From Lachnospira eligens (GTDB lineage: Bacteria > Bacillota > Clostridia > Lachnospirales > Lachnospiraceae): a DNA stretch of 64,000 nt. The notes beneath the pieces were generated by a model. That model saw only the letters and a program-made list of their open reading frames with translations. It searched no databases and was not told where the DNA came from. The first letter of the stretch is position 1. Every line of letters begins with the position of its first letter. Below are positions 54,634 through 63,897 of the stretch, piece after piece. The stretch covers positions 14,989 to 78,988 of the forward strand of contig NZ_WKRD01000012.1 in the NCBI RefSeq assembly GCF_009680455.1, in the 5' to 3' direction. Made by a program: the position numbers and the translations under genes.

Positions 54634-54828
54634 CCTACTAATCAGGCAGGAAGAAGCCTTTTTAGTAGGTTTTATAAGTATAAAATGAATGTTCATTCCT
54701 CTGGAAAGCAGGAAAAAGACCTACTAAGGAGAAACATTTTAACAGATTGGTAGGTGAACTGGCGGGAGAATGAAAAGCGGCTGCCTGAAATAACCTACTA
54801 AATTATGAGATTGATAATGGTTAGTGGG
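54634..54828 (+). repeat. Triple inverted-repeat element, copy B
   Basis: Inside the 627-nt gap upstream of pyrE. Units 54634-54669, 54720-54754 and 54794-54828 all open with CCTACTAA and close with TTAGTAGG, TTGGTAGG and TTAGTGGG (G-T pairs kept), centres 19-20 nt. Spacers 50 and 39 nt. Spacer 50 shares TAAAATGA and AGCAGG with the 50-nt spacer of copy A. The rest of the gap (54390-54633) is AT-rich with no recognised feature. Confidence 0.8.
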
Positions 54829-54925
54829 TTTTAGGGATTTCCGGCTGCCAGATAATCGGGAAAAGGCATACATAGTATGTTGATATTCAGATTTTAATAT
54901 GTATTTGTAATGTTCCAAAGACGCA

Positions 54926-54954
54926 TTGAAACGGGAAAACATTTATGATAAAAT
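54926..54954 (+). promoter_or_regulatory. Putative promoter of pyrE
   Basis: TTGAAA (54926-54931), 17-nt spacer, TAAAAT (54949-54954), about 60 nt before the pyrE start. Confidence 0.55.
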
Positions 54955-55016
54955 AAAAATCAATATTGAATATGAAGCAGCACCGCCGGACAGCGGGGAT
55001 GAATAAGGAGGATATA

Positions 55017-55703
55017 ATGGAGCAGTATAAGCAGGAATTTATAGATTTCATGGTAGAGAGTGATGTGTTAAAGTTTGGAGATTTTACTTTAAAGAGTGGA
55101 AGAAAGTCACCTTTCTTCATGAACGCAGGTGCGTATGTTACAGGAACACAGCTTGCAAGACTTGGTGAGTATTATGCAAAGGCTATTCATGAAACATATG
55201 GTGATGATTTTGATGTACTGTTCGGACCAGCATATAAGGGAATTCCAATCAGCGTAGTTACAGCAGTTGCATATGCAAAGCTTTATGGAAAGGAAGTAAG
55301 ATACTGCTCAGACCGTAAGGAAGAGAAGGACCATGGTGCTGATAAGGGAGGATTCCTTGGAAGCAAGTTAAAGGATGGCGACAGAGTTGTTATGATAGAA
55401 GATGTAACAACATCTGGTAAGTCAATGGAAGAGACAGTTCCTAAGGTAAGAGGGGCAGCAGATGTTACTATTGTAGGACTTATGGTTTCACTTAACCGTA
55501 TGGAAGTAGGCCTTGGCGGAAAGGTGAGCGCACTTGAGGAGATTAAGGAAAGATACGGTTTCCCAACAAGCGCAATTGTATCTATGGCAGATGTTGTAGA
55601 ACACCTTTACAATAAAGAGTGTGAGGGTAAGGTAGTTATTGATGATGCACTTAAGGCGGCAATTGACAAGTATTACACAGAATATGGTGTTAAGAACGCA
55701 TAA
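55017..55703 (+). CDS. pyrE: Orotate phosphoribosyltransferase
   Basis: 228-residue enzyme joining orotate and PRPP to form OMP. FGDFTLKSGRKSPFFMNAG near the start binds orotate, FGPAYKGIPISVVTA follows, and the PRPP loop is VVMIEDVTTSGKSMEET. Start at 55017 fixed by AAGGAGG 7 nt upstream. Separated by 11 kb from pyrC-F-K-D, with its own promoter and the triple-repeat element upstream. Confidence 0.97.
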   Translation: MEQYKQEFIDFMVESDVLKFGDFTLKSGRKSPFFMNAGAYVTGTQLARLGEYYAKAIHETYGDDFDVLFGPAYKGIPISVVTAVAYAKLYGKEVRYCSDRKEEKDHGADKGGFLGSKLKDGDRVVMIEDVTTSGKSMEETVPKVRGAADVTIVGLMVSLNRMEVGLGGKVSALEEIKERYGFPTSAIVSMADVVEHLYNKECEGKVVIDDALKAAIDKYYTEYGVKNA

Positions 55704-55730
55704 AACTGATGTTAATGGAGGGTTTTAATT

Positions 55731-55883
55731 ATGGAAGAGAATCTTTATAAGAAATTAAAGTCAGTAGGAGCTTCTAATCTTGTATTTGGTATCCTGATAA
55801 TACTCTTTGGTATCGGTGCAGGTGTAATGATGATTATTAATGGTGCAAGACTTCTTGCACACAGATCAGATAGCTTATTCTAG
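55731..55883 (+). CDS. Small single-TM protein, unknown
   Basis: 50 residues, MEENLYKKLKSVGASN then a hydrophobic stretch LVFGILIILFGIGAGVMMII and a polar tail. TGGAGGG is 8 nt before the ATG, which supports coding. It lies 27 nt after pyrE, in the same direction. No family recognised. Confidence 0.65.
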   Translation: MEENLYKKLKSVGASNLVFGILIILFGIGAGVMMIINGARLLAHRSDSLF

Positions 55884-55893
55884 TGAAGGGGAA

Positions 55894-55926
55894 CTGCCTG
55901 GTGGGTTAATTATGCCTGCCGGGCAG
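55894..55926 (+). terminator. Hairpin after the small TM gene
   Basis: 12-bp stem (55894-55905 with 55915-55926, CTGCC core, two G-T pairs), 9-nt loop, ATTTG after it. It ends 7 nt before the vanZ ATG, so it may also hide that start. Confidence 0.6.
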
Positions 55927-55933
55927 ATTTGTT

Positions 55934-56404
55934 ATGAAAAAGAAACATTATGTAACGCTTATAAAATGGGCGCTTTTTGTTATATATATGATTCTGCTCT
56001 TTTATGTAGTCTTTTTCGCAGAAGGAATGGGAAGGGCAGAGATAGCCAGCGGTTACAAATACAATCTTACACTGTTCACGGAAATCAGGCGCTATTGGCG
56101 TTATCTTGGACATTTTGACTCGCTTGGCTGGATAGCATTTCTTAATATAATTGGAAATGTGCTGGCATTCATACCATTTGGAATATTCGTGCCGTGGCTT
56201 TCCAATGGCAGAATTAATGTATTTGCTACATTTGCATATGGATTCGCACTGTCGCTTACAATAGAAACAGTACAGCTTATATGTAAGGTCGGATGCTTTG
56301 ATGTTGATGACCTTGTACTTAATGTACTGGGTGCATTGTGCGGTTATGCGGTATATGCGATAGCATACAGAATTGTTAAAATGTTTAATAAAAAGGACAG
56401 GTGA
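55934..56404 (+). CDS. VanZ-like family protein
   Basis: 156-residue membrane protein with about four TM segments. VanZ family features: YKYNLTLFTEIRRYW before TM2, NIIGNVLAFIPFGIFVPWL, and FALSLTIETVQLICKVGCFDVDDLVLN with the conserved E...Q...R/G-FDxDD loop. VanZ gives low teicoplanin resistance in enterococci; most homologues are of unknown function, and no van genes are near. The ribosome site is weak and a hairpin lies just upstream. Confidence 0.88.
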   Translation: MKKKHYVTLIKWALFVIYMILLFYVVFFAEGMGRAEIASGYKYNLTLFTEIRRYWRYLGHFDSLGWIAFLNIIGNVLAFIPFGIFVPWLSNGRINVFATFAYGFALSLTIETVQLICKVGCFDVDDLVLNVLGALCGYAVYAIAYRIVKMFNKKDR

Positions 56405-56408
56405 AAGA

Positions 56409-56723
56409 ATGAAACTTTTTAATAAATACAAGTTCTCTGATAAAAGTCAGGCACTTGGTGGTTTGATATCGACTGCGATGGGAATACTGTCATTGCTTTC
56501 TTTGGGTTATGGAGTGTATCTGTCTTTTAAAGCAGCAGGAGAAGGCGGCTTAAGAGTAGGAAGTCTTGGAATATTAAGCCTTATCTTAGCGGTAATTGGA
56601 ACAGTAATCGGACTAATCAGCTTCAAAGAAGATAATAAGTTCTACGGAACTTCGAGATTTGGTTCAATGCTGTGTGGGGTAATAGCAGTATTTATGATAG
56701 CAGTATTCTTAATGGGAATATAA
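56409..56723 (+). CDS. DUF6142-like three-TM protein
   Basis: 104-residue membrane protein, hydrophobic segments at about 22-42, 52-74 and 82-102. FSDKSQALGGLISTAMGILSL and GLISFKEDNKFYG match the DUF6142 pattern of Clostridia by memory. Function unknown. Starts 4 nt after vanZ with GTGAAAG upstream, so the two are probably cotranslated. Confidence 0.65.
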   Translation: MKLFNKYKFSDKSQALGGLISTAMGILSLLSLGYGVYLSFKAAGEGGLRVGSLGILSLILAVIGTVIGLISFKEDNKFYGTSRFGSMLCGVIAVFMIAVFLMGI

Positions 56724-56751
56724 TCCTTATCAGGGCAGAAGGAGAAAGAAA

Positions 56752-58824
56752 TTGTTTAATGATAATGTAGAAGAGCGTTACGCTCTTGCAATAGAAAGAA
56801 TTAAAGAGATAGCAGAGGAGCCGGGGCTTAAGACGGATGGGTTTGCAGATTATTTCAAATGTATCGCTACATTTATTCTTAAGATGGATAAGCTTGCGGC
56901 TGACTTAAAAGCTGATGTTTTCAGAGATTGTTCACTTGAAGAGTATAAGAATGTGAATACAGGACTGTATGAAGATGTAATTGGCAAGGCTTATGAGACA
57001 AGCTACGCTAATCCGGCATATGCAGCTTCAAAGTTAGGGCTTTCAGAGGGAAGGCTTTTGTCATTCCTTTACGTTGAGATAAGAGGAATGATTGTGTATG
57101 CATATGAAGGCAGAATGGCAGAAATGACAGCACTTATGGAGCTTTTTGTTGAAGTGTACTGCATGTGTGCATCGACTGAGGAAGACAGTGGAAAGCCAGA
57201 TTATAAGCAGATGAAAGAGTCTGTATACTGGTATGTTAGTGATTACAGTGATGACCTTATGGAGTACCGGGTAAGAGAGCTGTTAGACCCTGAACTTGAT
57301 TTTGCAACTAAGATAATTATGGAGTCTGACCTTACAGATGTAAGATATCTGTACAGATTCGGTGAGTATGTCACAGACAATGAGATTAAGACAGCAGAGT
57401 ATCTTAGTTCGCTCAGTGAAGAAGAAATCCAGAAGATGGCGGACACATTTACAGAAGGGTACAGAATCGGATTCGAGCTTACAGGCAAGGATTTGTCTAA
57501 GAAGAAAACAGTTAATATAAGATACTGTCTGGGATTTGAAAGACTTGTGAGGGCTGAGATTAAGAATTTTGAAAAGCTTGGACTTAAGCCTACAATATAC
57601 AGGGCAGCGGTCAACACGATTAATAAAAGACTTAACATTAAGGTTGGCTATTACGGAGCTAATCCTAACAAGCAGATGGATTTCGACCATCGTTTTGACA
57701 ATGCACTTTATATGGATGGCGAATTTGTTGAGAGAAAGACTGGTGCATTAAAGCTTGCATATGAGAAGAACAAAGAGCTTGCAGCGGTGCATGGTGGACC
57801 TGCTGTTATGGAGGTGTTTGGTGAAGTGCCATTTGAGCCACAGATTAAGAGCGAGGCTTTAACACTTGATGCAAAGCAGCAGAAGCTTTCTGTGAAATAC
57901 AGCAATGACGCAGGAAGCATTGTTAATGAGTATATCAAAGGCGAAGAGAGAAGCTTTACAATAATTGCTTATCCGATACCTGAGATTGGCGAGAATTTTG
58001 AGGAAATATTCGAGGGTACTGTTAAGATTAATACCCTTGATTATAACAAATATAAAGCTATCCAGCAGGCACTTATTGATGTACTTGATACAGCACAGTA
58101 TGTTGAGGTTAAAGGAGCTAACGGAAACTGCACAGACATGAAGGTTTCTATTATGAAGATAACCGACCATAAGACGCAGACTGTATTTGAGAACTGTCTT
58201 GCGGACGTTAATATTCCGCTTGGAGAAGTATTTACATCACCTGTGCTTAAGAAAACAACAGGTGTGCTTAATGTGAGCAGTGTATATCTTAATGATATTA
58301 AGTTTAATAATCTTACGGTATGGTTTGAGGACGGATTTGTTAAGGACTACACATGCACTAACTTTGATGATGAAGCTAAGAATAGAGAGCTTTTCAAGGC
58401 AAATGTGTTATATGACCATGAAACTTTACCGCTCGGAGAGTTTGCTATAGGAACTAACACTACAGCATATGTGTTTGCCAATAAGCATGATATTGTGTAT
58501 AAGCTTCCGATTCTTATTGTTGAGAAGATGGGACCACATTTTGCAGTCGGTGACACATGCTATTCAAGGGCAGAAGATGTGTATGTAACTAATCCGGACG
58601 GCAAGGAGATTATCTCAAGGGATAATGAGGTTTCACTTCTTCGTAAGACGGAGCCGGACAAGGCTTATTATAACTGTCACACCGATATTACCATTCCGTA
58701 TGATGAGATTGGCAATATTACTGTTGTGGCAGAGGATGGAACAAGAACAGACTTAATTAAGAACGGCAGATTCGTGCTTGATGGCACACTTGCGCTTAAT
58801 GATGCATTTTTACAGGAACAGTAA
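56752..58824 (+). CDS. M29-like aminopeptidase with long N-terminal domain
   Basis: 690-residue cytoplasmic protein, TTG start with AAGGAG 7 nt upstream. The C-terminal half resembles the M29 metallo-aminopeptidase family: ADVNIPLGEVFTSPV (metal Glu), LPLGEFAIGTN (catalytic Glu), EKMGPHFAVGDTCYS (His), then HTDITIPYDEIG. The M29 family is normally about 410 residues; here an extra 280 N-terminal residues are helical and unassigned. It would remove N-terminal residues from peptides. Substrate preference is not predictable. It precedes purE by 107 nt with the purE promoter between. Confidence 0.78.
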   Translation: MFNDNVEERYALAIERIKEIAEEPGLKTDGFADYFKCIATFILKMDKLAADLKADVFRDCSLEEYKNVNTGLYEDVIGKAYETSYANPAYAASKLGLSEGRLLSFLYVEIRGMIVYAYEGRMAEMTALMELFVEVYCMCASTEEDSGKPDYKQMKESVYWYVSDYSDDLMEYRVRELLDPELDFATKIIMESDLTDVRYLYRFGEYVTDNEIKTAEYLSSLSEEEIQKMADTFTEGYRIGFELTGKDLSKKKTVNIRYCLGFERLVRAEIKNFEKLGLKPTIYRAAVNTINKRLNIKVGYYGANPNKQMDFDHRFDNALYMDGEFVERKTGALKLAYEKNKELAAVHGGPAVMEVFGEVPFEPQIKSEALTLDAKQQKLSVKYSNDAGSIVNEYIKGEERSFTIIAYPIPEIGENFEEIFEGTVKINTLDYNKYKAIQQALIDVLDTAQYVEVKGANGNCTDMKVSIMKITDHKTQTVFENCLADVNIPLGEVFTSPVLKKTTGVLNVSSVYLNDIKFNNLTVWFEDGFVKDYTCTNFDDEAKNRELFKANVLYDHETLPLGEFAIGTNTTAYVFANKHDIVYKLPILIVEKMGPHFAVGDTCYSRAEDVYVTNPDGKEIISRDNEVSLLRKTEPDKAYYNCHTDITIPYDEIGNITVVAEDGTRTDLIKNGRFVLDGTLALNDAFLQEQ

Positions 58825-58845
58825 AGATGTAATATGGGCTTTTTC

Positions 58846-58897
58846 TTGACGCGTAGTTTAAAACAAAGTACAATGATAATTAGTGTTTTCACTAATT
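58846..58897 (+). promoter_or_regulatory. purE promoter with palindromic operator
   Basis: TTGACG (58846-58851), 17-nt spacer, TACAAT (58869-58874). A perfect inverted repeat AATTAGTG-TTTT-CACTAATT (58878-58897) covers the expected transcription start. It could be a repressor site or a hairpin at the 5' end of the purEMND mRNA. Confidence 0.72.
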
Positions 58898-58931
58898 TTA
58901 ATATTATATCTATCGGACATAGGAGGTTAAT

Positions 58932-59432
58932 ATGGCTTTAGTAGGAATTGTTATGGGAAGTGACTCTGATATGCCTGTTATGGCAAAGGCAGCAGACATT
59001 CTTGAACAGTTAGGAATTTCGTATGAGATGACAATTATCTCAGCACACAGAGAGCCTGACGTATTCTTTGAATATGCTAAGAGTGCAGAGGAGAAGGGAT
59101 TTAAGGTTATTATTGCAGGTGCAGGTATGGCAGCACATCTTCCGGGTATGTGCGCAGCTATTTTCCCAATGCCTGTTATTGGTATTCCAATGCACACAAC
59201 ATCACTAGGCGGTAGAGATTCATTATATTCAATAGTACAGATGCCTACAGGTATTCCTGTTGCAACTGTTGCTATTAACGGTGGTGCCAATGCAGGCATT
59301 CTTGCAGCCAAGATTCTTGCAACATCTGATGCAGCACTTCTTGAAAGGCTTAAGGATTATACTAAGAATCTTAAGGAAAGTGTTCAGAAGAAGGATGCCA
59401 GACTTCAGGAAGTCGGTTATAAGAATTATTAA
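58932..59432 (+). CDS. purE: N5-carboxyaminoimidazole ribonucleotide mutase
   Basis: 166-residue class I PurE, converting N5-CAIR to CAIR. VGIVMGSDSDMPVMAKAADI is the family start, ISAHREPD contains the catalytic His, and GAGMAAHLPGMCAA and GIPMHTTSLGGRDSLYSIVQM form the active site. The partner purK is not present next to it. AGGAGG is 6 nt before the ATG. First gene of purE-purM-purN-purD. Confidence 0.97.
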   Translation: MALVGIVMGSDSDMPVMAKAADILEQLGISYEMTIISAHREPDVFFEYAKSAEEKGFKVIIAGAGMAAHLPGMCAAIFPMPVIGIPMHTTSLGGRDSLYSIVQMPTGIPVATVAINGGANAGILAAKILATSDAALLERLKDYTKNLKESVQKKDARLQEVGYKNY

Positions 59433-59491
59433 TTAGTAACTGAATAGTTACATTAACTTACATTTATCATAATATTGAAGGAGAAAGAATC

Positions 59492-60517
59492 ATGGATTAC
59501 AAGAAATCTGGAGTTGATATTGAAGCAGGTTACAAGTCAGTTGAGTTAATGAAAGAGGCTGTTAAGTCTACTATGAGAGAAGAAGTGTTAGGCGGAATCG
59601 GCGGATTCTCAGGTGCATTTTCACTCGCTAAGATTAAGGAGATGGAAGAGCCTGTATTACTTTCAGGAACTGACGGATGTGGAACTAAGGTTAAGTTAGC
59701 TTTCATTATGGACAAGCATGATACTATCGGTATTGATGCAGTTGCTATGTGTGTTAACGATGTTGTATGTGCTGGTGGAGAGCCACTCTTCTTCCTTGAT
59801 TACATCGCATGCGGCAAGAATTATCCAGAAAAGATTGCTACTATCGTTGGTGGTGTTGCAGAGGGCTGCAGACAGTCTGAATGTGCACTTATCGGTGGTG
59901 AGACAGCAGAGCATCCGGGACTTATGCCACAGGATGAATATGATCTTGCAGGATTTGCTGTAGGTGTTGTTGATAAGAAGGATCTTATTACAGGCGAGAA
60001 CATCAAGCCGGGTGATACTCTTATCGGTATCGCTTCAAGCGGTGTACACAGCAACGGATTCTCACTTGTAAGAAGCGTATTTACAATGACAGAGGAATCT
60101 CTTAATACATATTACGATTCACTTGGAAAGACATTAGGAGAGGCATTACTTGCTCCGACTAAGATATATGTTAAGACAATGAAGGAAATCAAGAAGGCAG
60201 GCGTTAAGGTTAAGGGCTGCAGCCATATCACAGGTGGTGGTTTCTATGAAAATGTACCTAGAATGCTTCCAGACGGTGTTAAGGCAGTAATTAAGAAGGA
60301 CAGCTACGAAGTACCACCAATCTTTAAGATGCTTGCAGAAGATGGCAATATCGAAGAGCATATGATGTATAATACATTTAACATGGGTATCGGTCTTGTA
60401 CTTGCTGTTGATCCTGCTGATGTTGATACAGTTATGGCAGCAGTTAAGTCTGCAGGTGAGACTCCATATGTTATCGGAAGTATTGAAGCTGGCGAGAAGG
60501 GAGTTACTTTATGCTAA
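59492..60517 (+). CDS. purM: Phosphoribosylformylglycinamidine cyclo-ligase
   Basis: 341-residue AIR synthetase, ATP-dependent ring closure of FGAM. The start [19 protein letters not shown] is typical, followed by [47 protein letters not shown] and the ATP site [14 protein letters not shown]. The end overlaps purN by 7 nt. Full length. Confidence 0.97.
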   Translation: MDYKKSGVDIEAGYKSVELMKEAVKSTMREEVLGGIGGFSGAFSLAKIKEMEEPVLLSGTDGCGTKVKLAFIMDKHDTIGIDAVAMCVNDVVCAGGEPLFFLDYIACGKNYPEKIATIVGGVAEGCRQSECALIGGETAEHPGLMPQDEYDLAGFAVGVVDKKDLITGENIKPGDTLIGIASSGVHSNGFSLVRSVFTMTEESLNTYYDSLGKTLGEALLAPTKIYVKTMKEIKKAGVKVKGCSHITGGGFYENVPRMLPDGVKAVIKKDSYEVPPIFKMLAEDGNIEEHMMYNTFNMGIGLVLAVDPADVDTVMAAVKSAGETPYVIGSIEAGEKGVTLC

Positions 60518-61107
60518 GAGTTGCAGTTATGGTTTCCGGAGGCGGAACTAATCTTCAGGCTATTATCGATGCTGTTAAGGATGGAACAATCACTAACACA
60601 GAGCTTGTAGCAGTTATAAGCAATAATGCCGGAGCATATGCACTCACAAGAGCTAAGGATAACAATATTCCAGCATATTGCATATCACCAAAGGATTATG
60701 AAAGCAGAGATGCATTTAACGATGCGCTGCTTGATAAAGTGAATGAGCTTAATGTTGACCTTATAGTACTCGCAGGATTCCTTGTAAGAATCCCAGAGAA
60801 AATGGTTCATCAGTACAGCCACAGAATTATTAATATTCATCCATCACTTATACCTTCATTCTGCGGAGTTGGTTTCTATGGACTCAAGGTTCATGAAGCA
60901 GCTCTGGCAAAGGGTGTTAAGGTATCAGGTGCAACTGTGCATTATGTAGATGAAGGAATGGATACAGGAGAGATTATTTTCCAGAAGGCAGTTGATGTAC
61001 TTGATGGTGATACTCCTGAAACTCTTCAGAAAAGAATTATGGAGCAGGCTGAATGGAAGCTTCTTCCTAAGGCAATTAACAAGATTGCCAATGAACATGT
61101 TAATTAA
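60511..61107 (+). CDS. purN: Phosphoribosylglycinamide formyltransferase
   Basis: 198-residue GAR transformylase using 10-formyl-[19 protein letters not shown] binds GAR phosphate, LAGFLVRIP and the catalytic triad region [18 protein letters not shown] with Asn and His are present, and [12 protein letters not shown] includes the catalytic Asp. It begins 7 nt inside purM; GGGAG lies upstream. Confidence 0.96.
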   Translation: MLRVAVMVSGGGTNLQAIIDAVKDGTITNTELVAVISNNAGAYALTRAKDNNIPAYCISPKDYESRDAFNDALLDKVNELNVDLIVLAGFLVRIPEKMVHQYSHRIINIHPSLIPSFCGVGFYGLKVHEAALAKGVKVSGATVHYVDEGMDTGEIIFQKAVDVLDGDTPETLQKRIMEQAEWKLLPKAINKIANEHVN

Positions 61108-61153
61108 TGATTACTGACTAAGTATATAGATAATGATATGCGGAGGAATTAAG

Positions 61154-62428
61154 ATGAAAGTATTAGTTGTAGGCAGCGGCGGAAGAGAGCATGCAATATG
61201 CTGGAAGTTAAGCAAGAGTCCTAAGGTTGACAAGATATACTGTGCACCGGGTAATGCGGGAATTGCAGAGCTTGCAGAGTGTGTTGATATTAAGGCAATG
61301 GAGTTTGACAAGCTTGTAGCATTTGCTAAGGAAAACAGTATTGACCTTACTGTTATCGGTATGGATGACCCACTTGTCGGTGGTGTTGTTGATGTATTCG
61401 AGGCAGAGGGCTTAAGAGTATTCGGACCAAGAAAGAATGCCGCTATTCTTGAAGGATCTAAGGCATTTTCTAAGAACCTTATGAAGAAATACAACATTCC
61501 AACAGCAGCTTATGAAACATTTACATCAGCCAAAGAGGCCAAGAAGTATCTTGAGACTGCTGAGTATCCTATCGTTCTTAAGGCTGACGGACTTGCACTT
61601 GGCAAGGGTGTTCTCATCTGTGAGAACAAAGAGGATGCACTTGCAGGTGTTGATGAGCTTATGCTTGACAAGAAATTCGGAACAGCAGGTGATACAATTG
61701 TCATTGAGGAATTCATGACAGGCCGTGAGGTTTCAGTACTTTCATTTGTTGATGGTAATACAATTAAGATTATGTCATCAGCTCAGGATCATAAGAGAGC
61801 TAAGGATGGTGACCAGGGTCTTAACACAGGCGGAATGGGTAACTTCTCACCATCACCTTTCTACACTAAGGAAGTTGATGAGTTCTGTAAGAAATACATT
61901 TATCAGGCAACTGTTGATGCAATGAAGAGTGAGGGCAGACCATTTAAGGGAGTTATCTTCTTTGGACTTATGCTTACTCCAAAGGGACCAAAGGTTCTTG
62001 AGTACAATGCAAGATTTGGTGATCCTGAGGCACAGGTTGTTCTTCCTAGAATGAAGAATGATATTGTTGATGTATTTGAGGCTTGTATCGATGGAACTCT
62101 TGATAAGGTTGACCTTCAGTTTGAGGATAACGCATGTGTATGTGTAATTCTCGCATCTGACGGATACCCACTCGCATATGAGAAGGGCTTCGAGATTAAG
62201 GGAATGGAAAACTTCAAGGGTAAGGATGATTATTTCTTATTCCATGCAGGTTCTAAATTCAATGAAGAGGGCAAGGTTGTAACTAACGGAGGACGAGTTC
62301 TCGGTGTTACAGCACTTGGCAAGGACCTTAAGGAAGCAAGAGCCAAGGCTTATGAAGCTACTGAATGGGTAGATTTCGATAACAAATATATGAGACATGA
62401 TATTGGTAAGGCAATTGATGAAGCTTAA
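61154..62428 (+). CDS. purD: Phosphoribosylamine--glycine ligase
   Basis: 424-residue ATP-grasp ligase producing GAR. The N-terminal MKVLVVGSGGREHAICWKL and FGPRKNAAILEGSK, then the ATP-grasp domain with VLKADGLALGKGV, EEFMTGREVSVLSF, HKRAKDGDQGLNTGGMG and EYNARFGDPEAQVVLP. Start at 61154 chosen with GGAGG 7 nt upstream. Last gene of the operon, 46 nt after purN. purF, purL and purH are not here, so the pathway is split over loci. Confidence 0.97.
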   Translation: MKVLVVGSGGREHAICWKLSKSPKVDKIYCAPGNAGIAELAECVDIKAMEFDKLVAFAKENSIDLTVIGMDDPLVGGVVDVFEAEGLRVFGPRKNAAILEGSKAFSKNLMKKYNIPTAAYETFTSAKEAKKYLETAEYPIVLKADGLALGKGVLICENKEDALAGVDELMLDKKFGTAGDTIVIEEFMTGREVSVLSFVDGNTIKIMSSAQDHKRAKDGDQGLNTGGMGNFSPSPFYTKEVDEFCKKYIYQATVDAMKSEGRPFKGVIFFGLMLTPKGPKVLEYNARFGDPEAQVVLPRMKNDIVDVFEACIDGTLDKVDLQFEDNACVCVILASDGYPLAYEKGFEIKGMENFKGKDDYFLFHAGSKFNEEGKVVTNGGRVLGVTALGKDLKEARAKAYEATEWVDFDNKYMRHDIGKAIDEA

Positions 62429-62507
62429 TTAGTAACTGTTAAGAGTCAGGCAAAATGCGAAGCATTTTCGATACTGGCGGAAAATAGTTAGTATTAAAGA
62501 AAATGGG

Positions 62508-62539
62508 GGCAGATGGCTGGAGAATACCGGTTATCTGCC
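62508..62539 (+). other. Strong hairpin in the purD-hisS gap
   Basis: 13-bp stem (62508-62520 with 62527-62539, GGCAGAT core, several G-T pairs), 6-nt loop, no T tract. It ends 25 nt before hisS. A smaller AAAATGC/GCATTTT hairpin lies at 62452-62468. A T-box is excluded by length. Confidence 0.6.
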
Positions 62540-62564
62540 TTAGTGTGTAAATGAGGAGACAATT

Positions 62565-63839
62565 ATGAAAATAACACCAGTTAAGGGTACTAATGATTAT
62601 CTTCCTAATGAGGTTGAAATCAGGGATTACCTTCAGAATGAGATATTAAAGGTATATGTTGCTAATGGATTTGAACACATTACAACACCTATTATTGAGG
62701 ATATTGAGAATCTTGATAAGAGTGATGGTGGTGAGAATTTAAATCTTATATTCAAGATTATGAAGAGAGGCGATAAGCTTGAGAAGGCTGTAAGTTCACT
62801 TCAGGAAAATCCTAAGACAGGAACAGCCTGTGAGAATGAAATTGCTGATATGGGATTAAGATATGACCTTACACTTCCGCTCAGCCGTTACTTTGCTAAC
62901 AACAAGGACAAGCTCACTCTTCCTATGAAATGTATTCAGATGGACAGAGTGTACAGAGCTGAAAGACCACAGAAGGGCAGACTTCGTGAGTTTGTTCAGT
63001 GTGATATTGATATTATTGGTTCTGATTCTACAGATTCAGAGGTTGAACTTATTCTTACAACAACCAAGGCTCTTAAGGCTATTGGCATGAAGAATTTCAA
63101 GGTTAAGATTAACGACAGAAGACTTCTCCGTTCATTCCTTCAGAATTGTGGATTTACCGAGGATCAGCTTGATAGTGTGTGTATTACATTTGACAAGATG
63201 GATAAGGTCGGACTTGACGGTGTTAAGGCTGAGCTTACAGACAAGGGATTTGATGCTGCTGCAATTGAGAAGTTTATCGGATTCTTTGGAAGTGTTTCAA
63301 GTGCACAGGAGATAAGCCTTGAAAGTGTTGAGGCTATACTGGATGATAAAGCTCCAGCAGAAAGCGTAAGAGGAATTATTAACACTGTAAATGAGCTTTC
63401 AGACGGTCAGTTTGATGTTGTATTTGACCTTTCTTTAGTAAGAGGTCAGGGCTACTATACAGGAACTGTATTTGAAGTTGAAAGTATTGATTTCAAGGGT
63501 GCTATCGCAGGTGGTGGAAGATATGACAACCTTATTGGCAAGTTCTTAGGACAGCAGGTAAGTGCTGTTGGATTCTCAATCGGATTCGAGAGAATCTTCT
63601 CAATCCTTATGCAGAATGGTGTTGAGACTAAGGCATCAGCAGACAAGATTGCTGTTATGTACGATGAGGGACAGGTTAAGGAAGCCTATGCAATAGCAGA
63701 AAAATACAGAGCAGAAGGTAAAGTATGCTCATTATATGTAAAGCCTAAGAAGATGGGAAAGTTCCTCGGAAAGCTTGAGGAACGTGGATATAAAGGATTT
63801 GTTAATGTCAGCAATGGGGACGAGATAAGCTTGTTCTAG
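62565..63839 (+). CDS. hisS: Histidine--tRNA ligase
   Basis: 424-residue class II synthetase. Opening KITPVKGTNDYLPNEVEIRD (motif 1 region), motif 2 in MGLRYDLTLPLSRYFA and FRAERPQKGRLREFVQCDID-like segment, the histidine-specific LVRGQGYYTGTVFEVE and AGGGRYDNLIG, and motif 3 SIGFERIFSIL. The usual RGLDYY reads RGQGYY. A HisZ role (ATP phosphoribosyltransferase subunit) is less likely since the anticodon-binding C-terminal domain (KIAVMYDEGQVKEAYAIAEK) is present and no his genes are near. GAGGAG precedes the ATG. Confidence 0.93.
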   Translation: MKITPVKGTNDYLPNEVEIRDYLQNEILKVYVANGFEHITTPIIEDIENLDKSDGGENLNLIFKIMKRGDKLEKAVSSLQENPKTGTACENEIADMGLRYDLTLPLSRYFANNKDKLTLPMKCIQMDRVYRAERPQKGRLREFVQCDIDIIGSDSTDSEVELILTTTKALKAIGMKNFKVKINDRRLLRSFLQNCGFTEDQLDSVCITFDKMDKVGLDGVKAELTDKGFDAAAIEKFIGFFGSVSSAQEISLESVEAILDDKAPAESVRGIINTVNELSDGQFDVVFDLSLVRGQGYYTGTVFEVESIDFKGAIAGGGRYDNLIGKFLGQQVSAVGFSIGFERIFSILMQNGVETKASADKIAVMYDEGQVKEAYAIAEKYRAEGKVCSLYVKPKKMGKFLGKLEERGYKGFVNVSNGDEISLF

Positions 63840-63897
63840 TGTTGATGTGTAAGCCCCGGGCAGGTTAGAACTATTTCACCGGGATAGTTTGCATAAA

